Of a stretch of 7,112 nt of DNA, positions 1 through 6,586 are shown in pieces. The stretch's first letter is position 1. Each line of letters opens with the position of its first letter. A program made the position numbers and the translations under genes. The notes below the pieces were generated by a model. It saw only the letters and a program-made list of their open reading frames with translations, did not search any database and was not told the origin of the DNA. Source of the stretch: Pseudomonadota bacterium (GTDB lineage: Bacteria; Pseudomonadota; Gammaproteobacteria; Pseudomonadales; Pseudomonadaceae); contig JAEWGL010000186.1 of NCBI GenBank assembly GCA_023388335.1, positions 1 to 7,112 of the forward strand, in the 5' to 3' direction.

Positions 1-594
1 GGTCAGGTCGATCTGCCCCTCGTCGACCATGCGCAGCAGGTCGACAACCTCGACCGCATCAGACTCTTCGTATTCGAGCGTAGGATATTGCTTTTTCAAC
101 ACGGCCAACTGCTCGGCGTGGCTGCTGCCCTTGAGCACCATGATTTTCTTGCCCACCAGCCCTTGGGGAGTAGTCGGGCGCGGCCGGCCGTTGCGGTAGA
201 TGACCTGCGGGGTTACCTGCAGGTAGGAATGGGAGAAGCGCGCCTGGGTCTTGCGCTGTTCGCTGCTGACCAGGCCGGCCGCGGCCAGCACCGGGCCGGA
301 CGGCGTGCCGAGCTGGTTGAACATCTCGTCCAGGTTGTCGGCGGTTTCGATCTTCAGCTCCACGCCCAGATCGTCGGCAAAATGCTTGACCAGCTCGTAC
401 TCGAAGCCGGTTTCGCCGCTGCGGTCCTGGAAGTAGGTGGCCGGGCTGTTGCGTGTGACCACGCGCAGCACGCCGTCCTCCTTGATGCGCTCGAGGGTGC
501 TGGGTTTTTCAACACAGGCGGCGAGCATCAGCAAGAGTCCGGTTGCGAAGAGCCATCTGGCGCAGCGCTGGCGCAAAGCAGTGTGGGCGAACAT
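1..594 (-). CDS. mltF: Membrane-bound lytic murein transglycosylase F, N-terminal part (cut by the window edge)
   Basis: MltF cleaves the MurNAc-GlcNAc bond of peptidoglycan, leaving 1,6-anhydro ends, and acts in the periplasm on a membrane. Only the first 198 codons are here. They encode a basic N-terminus, a hydrophobic stretch (about residues 13-26) and a lipobox LAAC with Cys27, so a lipoprotein is likely; Val at +2 would not retain it in the inner membrane. From about residue 38 the chain resembles family 3 periplasmic solute-binding domains (GVLRVVTRNSPATYFQ, GFEYELVKHFADDLGV), which is the regulatory N-terminal module of MltF. The catalytic SLT domain would lie beyond base 1. The ATG at 592-594 is chosen because it gives a well-formed signal peptide, but it has no Shine-Dalgarno sequence. 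An in-frame TTG at 610-612 preceded by a G-rich stretch is an alternative start. It is divergent from purL, a neighbourhood typical of Pseudomonas. The family call is firm; the exact start is not. Confidence 0.93.
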   Translation of the reverse strand, partial: MFAHTALRQRCARWLFATGLLLMLAACVEKPSTLERIKEDGVLRVVTRNSPATYFQDRSGETGFEYELVKHFADDLGVELKIETADNLDEMFNQLGTPSGPVLAAAGLVSSEQRKTQARFSHSYLQVTPQVIYRNGRPRPTTPQGLVGKKIMVLKGSSHAEQLAVLKKQYPTLEYEESDAVEVVDLLRMVDEGQIDLT

Positions 595-601
595 AGGTTG
601 C

Positions 602-607
602 AGTATA
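602..607 (-). promoter_or_regulatory. Candidate -10 box for mltF
   Basis: On the minus strand the hexamer TATACT matches the sigma-70 -10 consensus at 5 of 6 bases. Only 7 bases separate it from the proposed mltF ATG, so transcription from it would begin at or next to the start codon. No good -35 box lies 16-18 bases upstream. It could also be fortuitous, particularly if translation starts at the upstream TTG (610-612). Confidence 0.35.
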
Positions 608-664
608 CGCAAAGGACAGGCCCCGCCATATCTCGACATCGGTTGGCTTGTCTGGTAGCAGGTT

Positions 665-758
665 TTCAGCTGCAAGCCGCAAGCTCCAAGCTGCAAGAAA
701 AAGCGGCCCGCGCCATCTGCTCTTTCTTGCAGCTTGAAGCGTGCAGCCTGCAGCTAAA
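665..758. repeat. Large imperfect hairpin made of phased 7-base units (interspersed-repeat type)
   Basis: Bases 665-700 pair with 723-758, with 31 of 36 positions complementary and a loop of about 22 bases. Each arm is itself a string of 7-base units: AGC recurs exactly every 7 bases, at 668, 675, 682 and 689 in the left arm and at 731, 738, 745 and 752 in the right arm. Degenerate repeats rich in CTTGCAGCTTGAAGC-like sequence are common between genes in Pseudomonas. The element lies between the divergent mltF and purL genes, outside both coding regions and upstream of the candidate purL promoter. No transposase or other protein accompanies it. Its function is unknown; it may be only an extragenic repeat or may affect DNA structure between the two promoters. 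Confidence 0.8.
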
Positions 759-845
759 GCTAGCTGTCTTTTTTGACCCTGAAGTCCGGTTCCGCCACCG
801 GGCAGCAATGCCCTGTTGCGGGTGCCGAAAGCCGCGGATTTAGGC

Positions 846-851
846 TAGAAT
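846..851 (+). promoter_or_regulatory. Candidate -10 box of the purL promoter
   Basis: TAGAAT matches the sigma-70 -10 consensus at 5 of 6 bases and would put the transcript start near 857-860, giving an untranslated leader of about 35 bases before the purL ATG at 894. The -35 is weak: GTGCCG at 822-827 with an 18-base spacer matches only 3 of 6, and the better-looking TTGCGG (816-821) is too far away at 24 bases. No PurR-like palindrome is evident. Confidence 0.4.
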
Positions 852-893
852 GCACGGCCTCTAAGCACACCCCTTCCTGAGGCTGTCCCGACG

Positions 894-3800
894 ATGTTGA
901 TTCTGCGCGGCGCTCCTGCCCTTTCTGCCTTTCGCCACGGTAAATTACTCGAGCAACTGAGCCAGAAAGTCCCCGCTGTTACTGGCTTGTATGCTGAATT
1001 CGCCCATTTCGCCGAGGTTGACGGCGAACTGTCCGACGACCAACAGCAGGTGCTGGGCCGTCTGCTCAAGTATGGCCCGAGCGTGCCGGTGCAGGAGCCG
1101 AGCGGCCGCCTGTTCCTGGTGGTGCCGCGCCTGGGCACCATCTCGCCCTGGTCGAGCAAGGCCAGCGACATCGCCCACAACTGCGGCCTGGGCAACGTCC
1201 AGCGCCTGGAGCGCGGTATCGCCTACTACGTGGGTGGCGAACTGAGCGAAGCCGACGCTGCCAGCGTCGCCGCCGTGCTGCACGACCGCATGACCCAGCG
1301 CGTGCTGGGCAAGCTGGAAGACGCTGCCGGCCTGTTCAGCCACGCCCAGCCCAAGCCGCTGACCGCCGTGGACATCCTCGGTGGCGGCCGCGAAGCGCTG
1401 GCCAAGGCCAACCTCGACCTGGGCCTGGCCCTGGCCGATGACGAGATCGACTACCTGGTCACGGCCTTCCAGGGCCTTGCGCGCAACCCGCATGACATCG
1501 AACTGATGATGTTCGCCCAGGCCAACTCCGAGCACTGCCGTCACAAGATCTTCAACGCCAGTTGGGACATCGACGGCCAGAGCCAGGACAAAAGCCTGTT
1601 CGGCATGATCAAGAACACCTACCAGATGCACAGCGAAGGCGTGTTGTCCGCCTACAAGGACAACGCCTCGGTGATCGTCGGCAGCGTGGCCGGCCGTTTC
1701 TACCCGAACCCTGAAACCCGCCAGTACGGCGCGGTGCAGGAGCCGGTGCACATCCTGATGAAGGTCGAGACCCACAACCACCCGACCGCCATCTCGCCAT
1801 TCTCCGGCGCCTCCACCGGTTCCGGCGGCGAGATCCGCGACGAGGGCGCCACCGGTCGCGGCGCCAAGCCCAAGGCGGGCCTGACCGGCTTCACCGTCTC
1901 CAACCTGCGGATCCCGGGCTTCGAACAGCCGTGGGAGAAGCCCTACGGCAAGCCTGAGCGCATTGTCACCGCCCTCGACATCATGATCGAAGGTCCGCTG
2001 GGCGGCGCGGCGTTCAACAACGAATTCGGCCGTCCGGCCCTGACCGGCTATTTCCGTACCTTCGAACAGTCGATCCAGACCCCGCACGGTGAAGAAGTGC
2101 GCGGCTACCACAAGCCGATCATGCTGGCCGGCGGCCTGGGCAACATCCGTGAAGACCACGTGCAAAAAGGCGAGATCACCGTCGGCGCCAAGCTGATCGT
2201 GCTCGGCGGCCCGGCCATGCTGATCGGCCTGGGCGGCGGTGCCGCCTCCTCGGTCGCCACCGGCGCCAGCTCCGCCGACCTCGACTTCGCCTCGGTGCAG
2301 CGCGAGAACCCGGAAATGGAACGCCGCTGCCAGGAGGTCATCGACCGCTGCTGGCAGCTGGGCGACGCCAACCCGATCGCTTTCATCCATGACGTCGGTG
2401 CCGGCGGCCTGTCCAACGCCTTCCCCGAGCTGGTCAACGACGGTGGTCGCGGCGGGCGCTTCGAGCTGCGCAATGTGCCCAACGACGAGCCGGGCATGGC
2501 GCCGCACGAGATCTGGAGCAACGAATCCCAAGAACGCTATGTCATGGCGGTCGACGCCGCGAACTTCGAGCGCTTCAAGGCCATCTGCGAACGCGAGCGT
2601 TGCCCGTTCGCCGTGGTCGGCGAGGCCACCGCAGAGCCGCAGTTGACCGTGACCGACAGCCACTTCGGCAACAGCCCGGTGGACATGCCGCTCGACGTGC
2701 TGCTCGGCAAGCCGCCGCGCATGCACCGTTCGGTCACCCGCGAAGCGGAGCTGGGCGATGATTTCGACCCAAGCACCCTCGAGCTGACCGACTCGGTCGA
2801 GCGCGTCCTGCGTCACCCGGCCGTGGCCAGCAAGAGCTTCCTGATCACCATCGGCGACCGCAGCATCACCGGCCTGGTGGCCCGCGACCAGATGGTCGGT
2901 CCCTGGCAGGTGCCGGTGGCCGACTGCGCCGTCACCGCCACCAGCTTCGACGTCTACACCGGTGAAGCCATGGCCATGGGCGAGCGCACCCCGCTGGCCC
3001 TGCTCGACGCCCCGGCATCCGGGCGCATGGCCGTCGGCGAGACCCTGACCAACCTGGCGGCGGCCAGCATCGGCAAGCTCTCCGACATCAAGCTGTCGGC
3101 CAACTGGATGTCCGCTGCCGGTCACCCGGGTGAAGACGCCCGCCTGTACGACGCCGTCAAGGCCGTGGGCATGGAACTGTGCCCGGAGCTGGGCCTGACC
3201 ATCCCGGTCGGCAAGGACTCCATGTCGATGAAGACCCAGTGGAGCGAAGATCAGGCGCACAAGAGCGTCACCTCGCCGATGTCGCTGATCGTCAGCGGCT
3301 TTGCCCCGGTCATCGACATCCGCAAGACCCTGACCCCGCAACTGCGCATGGACAAGGGCGAGACCGACCTGGTGCTGATCGACCTGGGCCGTGGCAAGAA
3401 CCGCATGGGCGCCTCGATCCTCGCCCAGACCCACGGCAAGCTCGCCAGCGAAGCCCCAGACGTCGACGACGCCGAAGACCTCAAGGCCTTGTTCGCCGTG
3501 ATCCAAGGCCTGAACGCCGACGGCCACCTGCTGGCCTACCACGACCGTTCCGACGGTGGCCTGGTGACCACCGTGCTGGAAATGGCTTTCGCCGGCCACT
3601 GCGGTCTGGACCTGGAACTCGACACGCTGACCAGCAAGCGCGAGAAGGTCGCCGCCATTCTCTTCAACGAAGAACTCGGCGCAGTGATTCAGGTGCGCCA
3701 GGACGCCACCCCGGACGTGCTCGCGCAATTCAGTGCCGCCGGCCTGGGTGAAGACTGCGTCGCGGTGATCGGCAAGCCGATCAATAATGGCGAGGTGGTT

Positions 3801-4793
3801 ATCCGTCTGAGCGGCGAGGCGCTGTTCAAGGGTGACCGTCGCCTGCTGCAGCGTCAGTGGGCCGAAACCAGCTACCAGGTCCAGCGCCTGCGCGACAACG
3901 CCGACTGCGCCGACCAGGAATACGACGCGCTGCTCGAGGAAGACAACCCGGGCCTCTCGGCCAAGCTGGGCTTCGACGTCAACGACGACATTGCCGCGCC
4001 GTACATCAAGAAGGGCGTGCGTCCACAAGTGGCGATCCTGCGCGAGCAGGGCGTCAACGGCCAGGTGGAAATGGCCGCGGCATTCGACCGCGCCGGCTTC
4101 AATGCCATCGACGTGCACATGAGCGACATCCTCGCCGGCCGTGTCGATTTCGAGCAGTTCAAGGGTCTGGTCGCCTGTGGCGGCTTCTCCTACGGGGACG
4201 TACTCGGTGCCGGTGAGGGCTGGGCCAAGTCGGCGCTGTTCAACAGCCGCGCCCGCGATGCCTTCCAGGCCTTCTTCGCGCGCAACGACAGCTTCGCCCT
4301 GGGCGTGTGCAACGGTTGCCAGATGATGTCCAACCTGCACGAGCTGATCCCAGGCACCGAGTTCTGGCCGCACTTCGTGCGCAACCGCTCGGAGCAGTTC
4401 GAGGCGCGCGTGGCCATGGTCGAGGTGCAGAAGTCCAACTCGATCTTCCTGCAGGGCATGGCCGGTTCGCGCATGCCGATCGCCATCGCCCACGGCGAAG
4501 GCCATGCCGAGTTCGCCAACGAAGAGGCCTTGCTTGAGGCCGACCTGTCCGGTTGTGTGGCCCTGCGCTACGTCGACAACCATGGCAAGGTCACCGAAGC
4601 CTACCCGGCCAACCCGAACAGCTCGCCGCGTGGCATCACCGGCCTGACCAGCCGTGACGGTCGCGTGACCATCATGATGCCGCACCCCGAGCGTGTATTC
4701 CGTGCCGCGCAGAACTCCTGGCGCCCGGACGACTGGCAGGAAGACGGCGCCTGGATGCGCATGTTCCGCAACGCACGGGTCTGGGTGAACTGA
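894..4793 (+). CDS. purL: Phosphoribosylformylglycinamidine (FGAM) synthase, single-chain large form
   Basis: The fourth step of de novo purine synthesis in the cytoplasm: FGAR + ATP + glutamine + water gives FGAM + ADP + phosphate + glutamate. The 1299-residue length matches the gammaproteobacterial one-piece enzyme, unlike the split PurS/PurQ/PurL form of many other bacteria. In order: a PurS-like N-terminal domain (about 1-150); a linker with ANSEHCRHK (210-218); the AIRS-like synthetase halves with KVETHNHPTA (290-299) and IPVGKDSMSM (770-779); and a class I glutamine amidotransferase domain from about 1043. The amidotransferase triad is visible: Cys1139 in GVCNGCQ, His1264 and Glu1266 in PHPER, each four positions beyond the Salmonella enzyme numbering. 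The ATG is preceded by TGAGG (878-882) at 11 bases, a slightly long spacing. Codon 18 is TTA, rare in such GC-rich genes. The downstream NIF3-like gene begins 2 bases after the stop, so the two probably share a transcript. No key residue is missing. Confidence 0.99.
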   Translation: MLILRGAPALSAFRHGKLLEQLSQKVPAVTGLYAEFAHFAEVDGELSDDQQQVLGRLLKYGPSVPVQEPSGRLFLVVPRLGTISPWSSKASDIAHNCGLGNVQRLERGIAYYVGGELSEADAASVAAVLHDRMTQRVLGKLEDAAGLFSHAQPKPLTAVDILGGGREALAKANLDLGLALADDEIDYLVTAFQGLARNPHDIELMMFAQANSEHCRHKIFNASWDIDGQSQDKSLFGMIKNTYQMHSEGVLSAYKDNASVIVGSVAGRFYPNPETRQYGAVQEPVHILMKVETHNHPTAISPFSGASTGSGGEIRDEGATGRGAKPKAGLTGFTVSNLRIPGFEQPWEKPYGKPERIVTALDIMIEGPLGGAAFNNEFGRPALTGYFRTFEQSIQTPHGEEVRGYHKPIMLAGGLGNIREDHVQKGEITVGAKLIVLGGPAMLIGLGGGAASSVATGASSADLDFASVQRENPEMERRCQEVIDRCWQLGDANPIAFIHDVGAGGLSNAFPELVNDGGRGGRFELRNVPNDEPGMAPHEIWSNESQERYVMAVDAANFERFKAICERERCPFAVVGEATAEPQLTVTDSHFGNSPVDMPLDVLLGKPPRMHRSVTREAELGDDFDPSTLELTDSVERVLRHPAVASKSFLITIGDRSITGLVARDQMVGPWQVPVADCAVTATSFDVYTGEAMAMGERTPLALLDAPASGRMAVGETLTNLAAASIGKLSDIKLSANWMSAAGHPGEDARLYDAVKAVGMELCPELGLTIPVGKDSMSMKTQWSEDQAHKSVTSPMSLIVSGFAPVIDIRKTLTPQLRMDKGETDLVLIDLGRGKNRMGASILAQTHGKLASEAPDVDDAEDLKALFAVIQGLNADGHLLAYHDRSDGGLVTTVLEMAFAGHCGLDLELDTLTSKREKVAAILFNEELGAVIQVRQDATPDVLAQFSAAGLGEDCVAVIGKPINNGEVVIRLSGEALFKGDRRLLQRQWAETSYQVQRLRDNADCADQEYDALLEEDNPGLSAKLGFDVNDDIAAPYIKKGVRPQVAILREQGVNGQVEMAAAFDRAGFNAIDVHMSDILAGRVDFEQFKGLVACGGFSYGDVLGAGEGWAKSALFNSRARDAFQAFFARNDSFALGVCNGCQMMSNLHELIPGTEFWPHFVRNRSEQFEARVAMVEVQKSNSIFLQGMAGSRMPIAIAHGEGHAEFANEEALLEADLSGCVALRYVDNHGKVTEAYPANPNSSPRGITGLTSRDGRVTIMMPHPERVFRAAQNSWRPDDWQEDGAWMRMFRNARVWVN

Positions 4794-4795
4794 CG

Positions 4796-5107
4796 GTGTA
4801 CAAGCTCGCCTTCTTCGTCCCGCCGAGCCATATCGACAGCGTCAAGGCCGCGGTGTTCGCCGCTGGCGGCGGACGCATCGGCGACTATGACCAGTGCGCC
4901 TGGCAGGTGCTGGGCCAGGGCCAGTTCCGCCCGTTGGACGGCAGCCAGCCGTTCCTCGGGCAGACCGGCGTGGTCGAACAGGTCGAGGAGTGGCGAGTGG
5001 AGCTGGTGGTGGCGGACGACCTGATCGCTCAGGTCGTCGCTGCGCTCAAGCAGAGCCACCCCTACGAAACACCGGCGTATGAGGTCTGGCGGCTCGCCGA
5101 GTTCTAG
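4796..5107 (+). CDS. Stand-alone YqfO/NIF3-insert-like (CutA-like) small protein
   Basis: A 103-residue protein of unknown function. It resembles the domain that is inserted in the middle of long NIF3/YqfO proteins and has a PII/CutA-like alpha-beta fold; the flanking metal-binding NIF3 halves are absent, so this is the insert domain alone. Conserved-looking elements are FVPPSHIDSVKAAVFAAG (7-24), GDYDQCAWQ (29-37), the Gly-rich GQGQFRPLDGSQPFLG (40-55) and HPYETPAY (88-95). There is no signal peptide or membrane segment, so it is probably cytoplasmic. The start is GTG, 2 bases after the purL stop, with GGTGA (4784-4788, inside the end of purL) 7 bases upstream as ribosome site, suggesting translational coupling. 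The same small gene follows purL in other pseudomonads as far as I recall. A ligand-sensing role is possible from the fold class but is not shown by the sequence. Confidence 0.9.
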   Translation: MYKLAFFVPPSHIDSVKAAVFAAGGGRIGDYDQCAWQVLGQGQFRPLDGSQPFLGQTGVVEQVEEWRVELVVADDLIAQVVAALKQSHPYETPAYEVWRLAEF

Positions 5108-5122
5108 ACCTGGCTGAACCCG

Positions 5123-5178
5123 ATCGCGGGCAAGCCCGCTCCAGGATCCCCGCGATCTGGAGCAGGCTTGCCCGCGAT
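5123..5178. repeat. Inverted pair of REP sequences (REPIN), possible two-way terminator
   Basis: ATCGCGGGCAAGCCCGCTCC (5123-5142) is inversely repeated at 5159-5178 with 19 of 20 matches. The 16-base centre can pair further through GATC at 5145-5148 with GATC at 5154-5157. Each half also contains its own short palindrome (GCGGGC and GCCCGC), the core of P. putida-type REP elements. It fills the gap between the convergent yqfO-like and tatC genes, starting 15 bases after one stop and ending 12 bases before the other. A transcript from either side would form a strong hairpin, but there is no U-tract typical of an intrinsic terminator. No REP-associated transposase gene is in the window. Confidence 0.88.
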
Positions 5179-5190
5179 GCTTTCATGACC

Positions 5191-5931
5191 TCAATCGCTG
5201 CTCGCGGACCGCTGCAAACGCCCACACGCCACCAACCCCACCTCGAACAGCACCCACATCGGCACCGCCAGCAAGGTCTGCGAAAACACGTCCGGCGGCG
5301 TCAGCACCATTCCCACCACGAAGCACCCGACGATCACGTAGGGCCGGCTGCGGCGCAAGGTCGCGACGTCGACAAACCCCGCCCAGACCACGATGAAGGT
5401 GGCCACGGGGATCTCGAACGCCAGCCCGAACGCCAAGAACAGCGCCAGGATGAAGTCCAGGTACAGGCTGATGTCGGTCATCATCGCCACACCCTCGGGA
5501 GTCACGCTGGCAAAGAAGCCGAACATCATCGGGAACACCACGAAGAACGCGAAGGCCATGCCGGCATAGAACAGCACGATGCTCGATACTAGCAGCGGCA
5601 GGGCAATGCGCCGCTCGCGGCGGTACATGCCCGGCGCCATGAATCCCCAGGCCTGGTGCAGCAGCACCGGCATGGCAATGAACAGCGCGCACATCAGGGT
5701 CAACTTGAATGGGGCCAGGAACGGCGAGGTCACGCTGGTGGCGATCATGCTGGCGCCTTCGGGCAGGTAGCGGCGCAGCGGTTCGGAGATCAGCGTGTAG
5801 AGGGTCTGAGCGAAAGGGAACAGCCCGACGAACACGGCGGCGATCACCAGCAGGCAACGCACCAGGCGCGCGCGCAGGTCACGCAGGTGCTCGGTCAGGG
5901 GCATCCGCGCCTCTTCAACGGCTGCCGTCAT
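5191..5931 (-). CDS. tatC: Twin-arginine translocase receptor subunit TatC
   Basis: TatC is the six-helix inner-membrane receptor that, with TatB, binds the twin-arginine signal peptides of folded proteins. The 246 residues are near the usual length. Hydrophobic segments lie at about 22-42, 72-98, 110-136, 156-182, 196-211 and 213-235. Family landmarks: HLRDLRARL (15-23) at the N-terminus, SVTSPFLAPFKL (66-77) before helix 2, Phe97 and Glu106 around PGMYRRER (equivalent to E. coli Phe94 and Glu103, part of the signal-binding site), and AFEIPV with Glu173 (E. coli Glu170). Asp18 replaces the glutamate usual at this position (E. coli Glu15). The ATG at 5929-5931 overlaps the tatB stop by one base, and AAGGAG 8 bases upstream is a good ribosome site, so this start is secure. 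It is the last gene of tatABC and ends just before the REP pair. Confidence 0.97.
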   Translation of the reverse strand: MTAAVEEARMPLTEHLRDLRARLVRCLLVIAAVFVGLFPFAQTLYTLISEPLRRYLPEGASMIATSVTSPFLAPFKLTLMCALFIAMPVLLHQAWGFMAPGMYRRERRIALPLLVSSIVLFYAGMAFAFFVVFPMMFGFFASVTPEGVAMMTDISLYLDFILALFLAFGLAFEIPVATFIVVWAGFVDVATLRRSRPYVIVGCFVVGMVLTPPDVFSQTLLAVPMWVLFEVGLVACGRLQRSASSD

Positions 5932-6218
5932 CAGGCCTTCTCCTTGGCGAGGGCCACCTTGGTGGCCTCACTGGCCGGCTCCGCCCGCAGGCTGATGCCC
6001 TGGCGGATTTCCTGTTCCAGGCGCTGCAGTGGGGCGCTGTCCAGTTTCGGCGCATCCAGCTCACGCTCGACCTGGGCACGCAACGCATGCATCGCCCGGC
6101 GCGCCTGACCCAGCCCGCGACCCAGCGTGCGCGCCGCCACTGGCAGGCGCTCCGGCCCCAGCACCAGCAGCGCCACCACACCGACCAGCAGCAACTCGGT
6201 GAAGCCGATCTCGAACAT
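5931..6218 (-). CDS. tatB: Twin-arginine translocase subunit TatB (short form)
   Basis: TatB sits with TatC in the inner-membrane receptor complex for Tat substrates. The 95-residue protein starts MFEIGFTELLLVGVVALLVL, a single membrane helix with the conserved Glu8, followed by the Gly21-Pro22 hinge in LGPERLP (20-26) and an amphipathic, basic helix (about 27-55). The MFEIG start and LGPERLP hinge mark it as TatB rather than TatA. It is much shorter than E. coli TatB (171 residues), mostly through loss of the variable C-terminal tail; the conserved part is complete. The ATG overlaps the tatA stop by one base in TGATG, with only a weak AGG upstream, so expression probably depends on coupling to tatA. 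The tail is charged (Glu/Arg/Lys) and carries no recognisable domain. Confidence 0.95.
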   Translation of the reverse strand: MFEIGFTELLLVGVVALLVLGPERLPVAARTLGRGLGQARRAMHALRAQVERELDAPKLDSAPLQRLEQEIRQGISLRAEPASEATKVALAKEKA

Positions 6219-6445
6219 CAGGCCTGACGATCCGCTGGGGCCTGTGGCGCGGTCTGCCCGGTCAGCGGAGCCTGCTCTACCTGGGCGAGCGGGGCGGGCT
6301 CATCGTTGCTGGAGCCCATGGACTTGCGAAAGCCCTGGATCGCTTCGCCGACGTCGCTGCCCAGGCCCTTGAGCCGCTTGGTGCCGAACAGCAGGAACAC
6401 GATCAACAGCACGATCACCAATTGCCAGATACCGATGCCACCCAT
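6218..6445 (-). CDS. tatA: Twin-arginine translocase pore subunit TatA
   Basis: TatA oligomerises around the substrate-loaded TatBC complex to let folded proteins cross the inner membrane. The 75-residue product begins MGGIGIWQLVIVLLIVFLLF, a short membrane helix with Gln8, then the FGTKRLKGLG hinge and basic patch (20-29), the amphipathic helix DVGEAIQGFRKSM (31-43) and a loose Pro/Ala/Gln-rich tail. This is very close to E. coli TatA in the first 43 residues. The ATG at 6443-6445 is chosen over any longer reading because the open frame upstream has no Tat-like sequence and GGAG (6453-6456 on the minus strand) stands 7 bases before it. It is the first gene of the operon and diverges from the gspK-like gene across 141 bases. 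Confidence 0.96.
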   Translation of the reverse strand: MGGIGIWQLVIVLLIVFLLFGTKRLKGLGSDVGEAIQGFRKSMGSSNDEPAPLAQVEQAPLTGQTAPQAPADRQA

Positions 6446-6586
6446 GTAACAACTCCAAGGCCATGAAAAGGAAGGGCCATCCTGCCTGCCGTTTATGACG
6501 CCAACGTGACGTGCAGAGGTATTTGCCATGCGCCTGAAACATCCACGGTGTTGACTGTCGCCTCGACTGACAACGAGGTGCGCAGC
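6446..6586. other. Divergent intergenic region between tatA and the gspK-like gene
   Basis: These 141 bases must hold the start signals for two outward-facing units. I can place ribosome sites at both edges (GGAG for tatA, GAGG for gspK). I cannot find a convincing pair of -35 and -10 boxes on either strand. The best fragments are CATAAA read on the minus strand near 6492-6497, as a -10 for tatA, and TTGACT at 6551-6556 on the plus strand, which is too close to the gspK start to work as a -35. The promoters may need an activator or an alternative sigma factor. Confidence 0.5.

Noticed and set aside
767..774. TCTTTTTT after the heptamer hairpin as an intrinsic terminator
   Set aside because: The T-run is 8 bases past the stem, and no plus-strand gene ends upstream of it, so there is nothing for it to terminate.
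800..813. Small hairpin GGGCA-GCAA-TGCCC upstream of purL as a leader-RNA element or riboswitch
   Set aside because: The stem is only 5 base pairs and lies upstream of the candidate -10 box, so it is probably not transcribed. No purine riboswitch features are present.
88..843. A 251-codon plus-strand frame opposite mltF
   Set aside because: It is antisense to mltF and then runs through the heptamer repeat. The product is repetitive and unlike any family I know.
945..4685. A 1246-codon open frame on the minus strand opposite purL
   Set aside because: Its codons are in register with purL, so its stops would correspond to purL codons TTA, CTA and TCA, which GC-rich pseudomonads avoid. It ends exactly at purL codon 18, a TTA. 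The predicted product is low-complexity (His, Val, Gly, Ala, Gln) and resembles no family, while purL is certain.
6551..6572. TTGACT (-35-like) and a CTGTCG / CTGACA pair resembling a Pho box
   Set aside because: The two half-sites are 12 bases apart rather than 11 and match poorly. The -35-like hexamer has no -10 at the proper distance and lies too close to the gspK ATG. Phosphate control of T2SS genes is known in pseudomonads, but this sequence does not support it.
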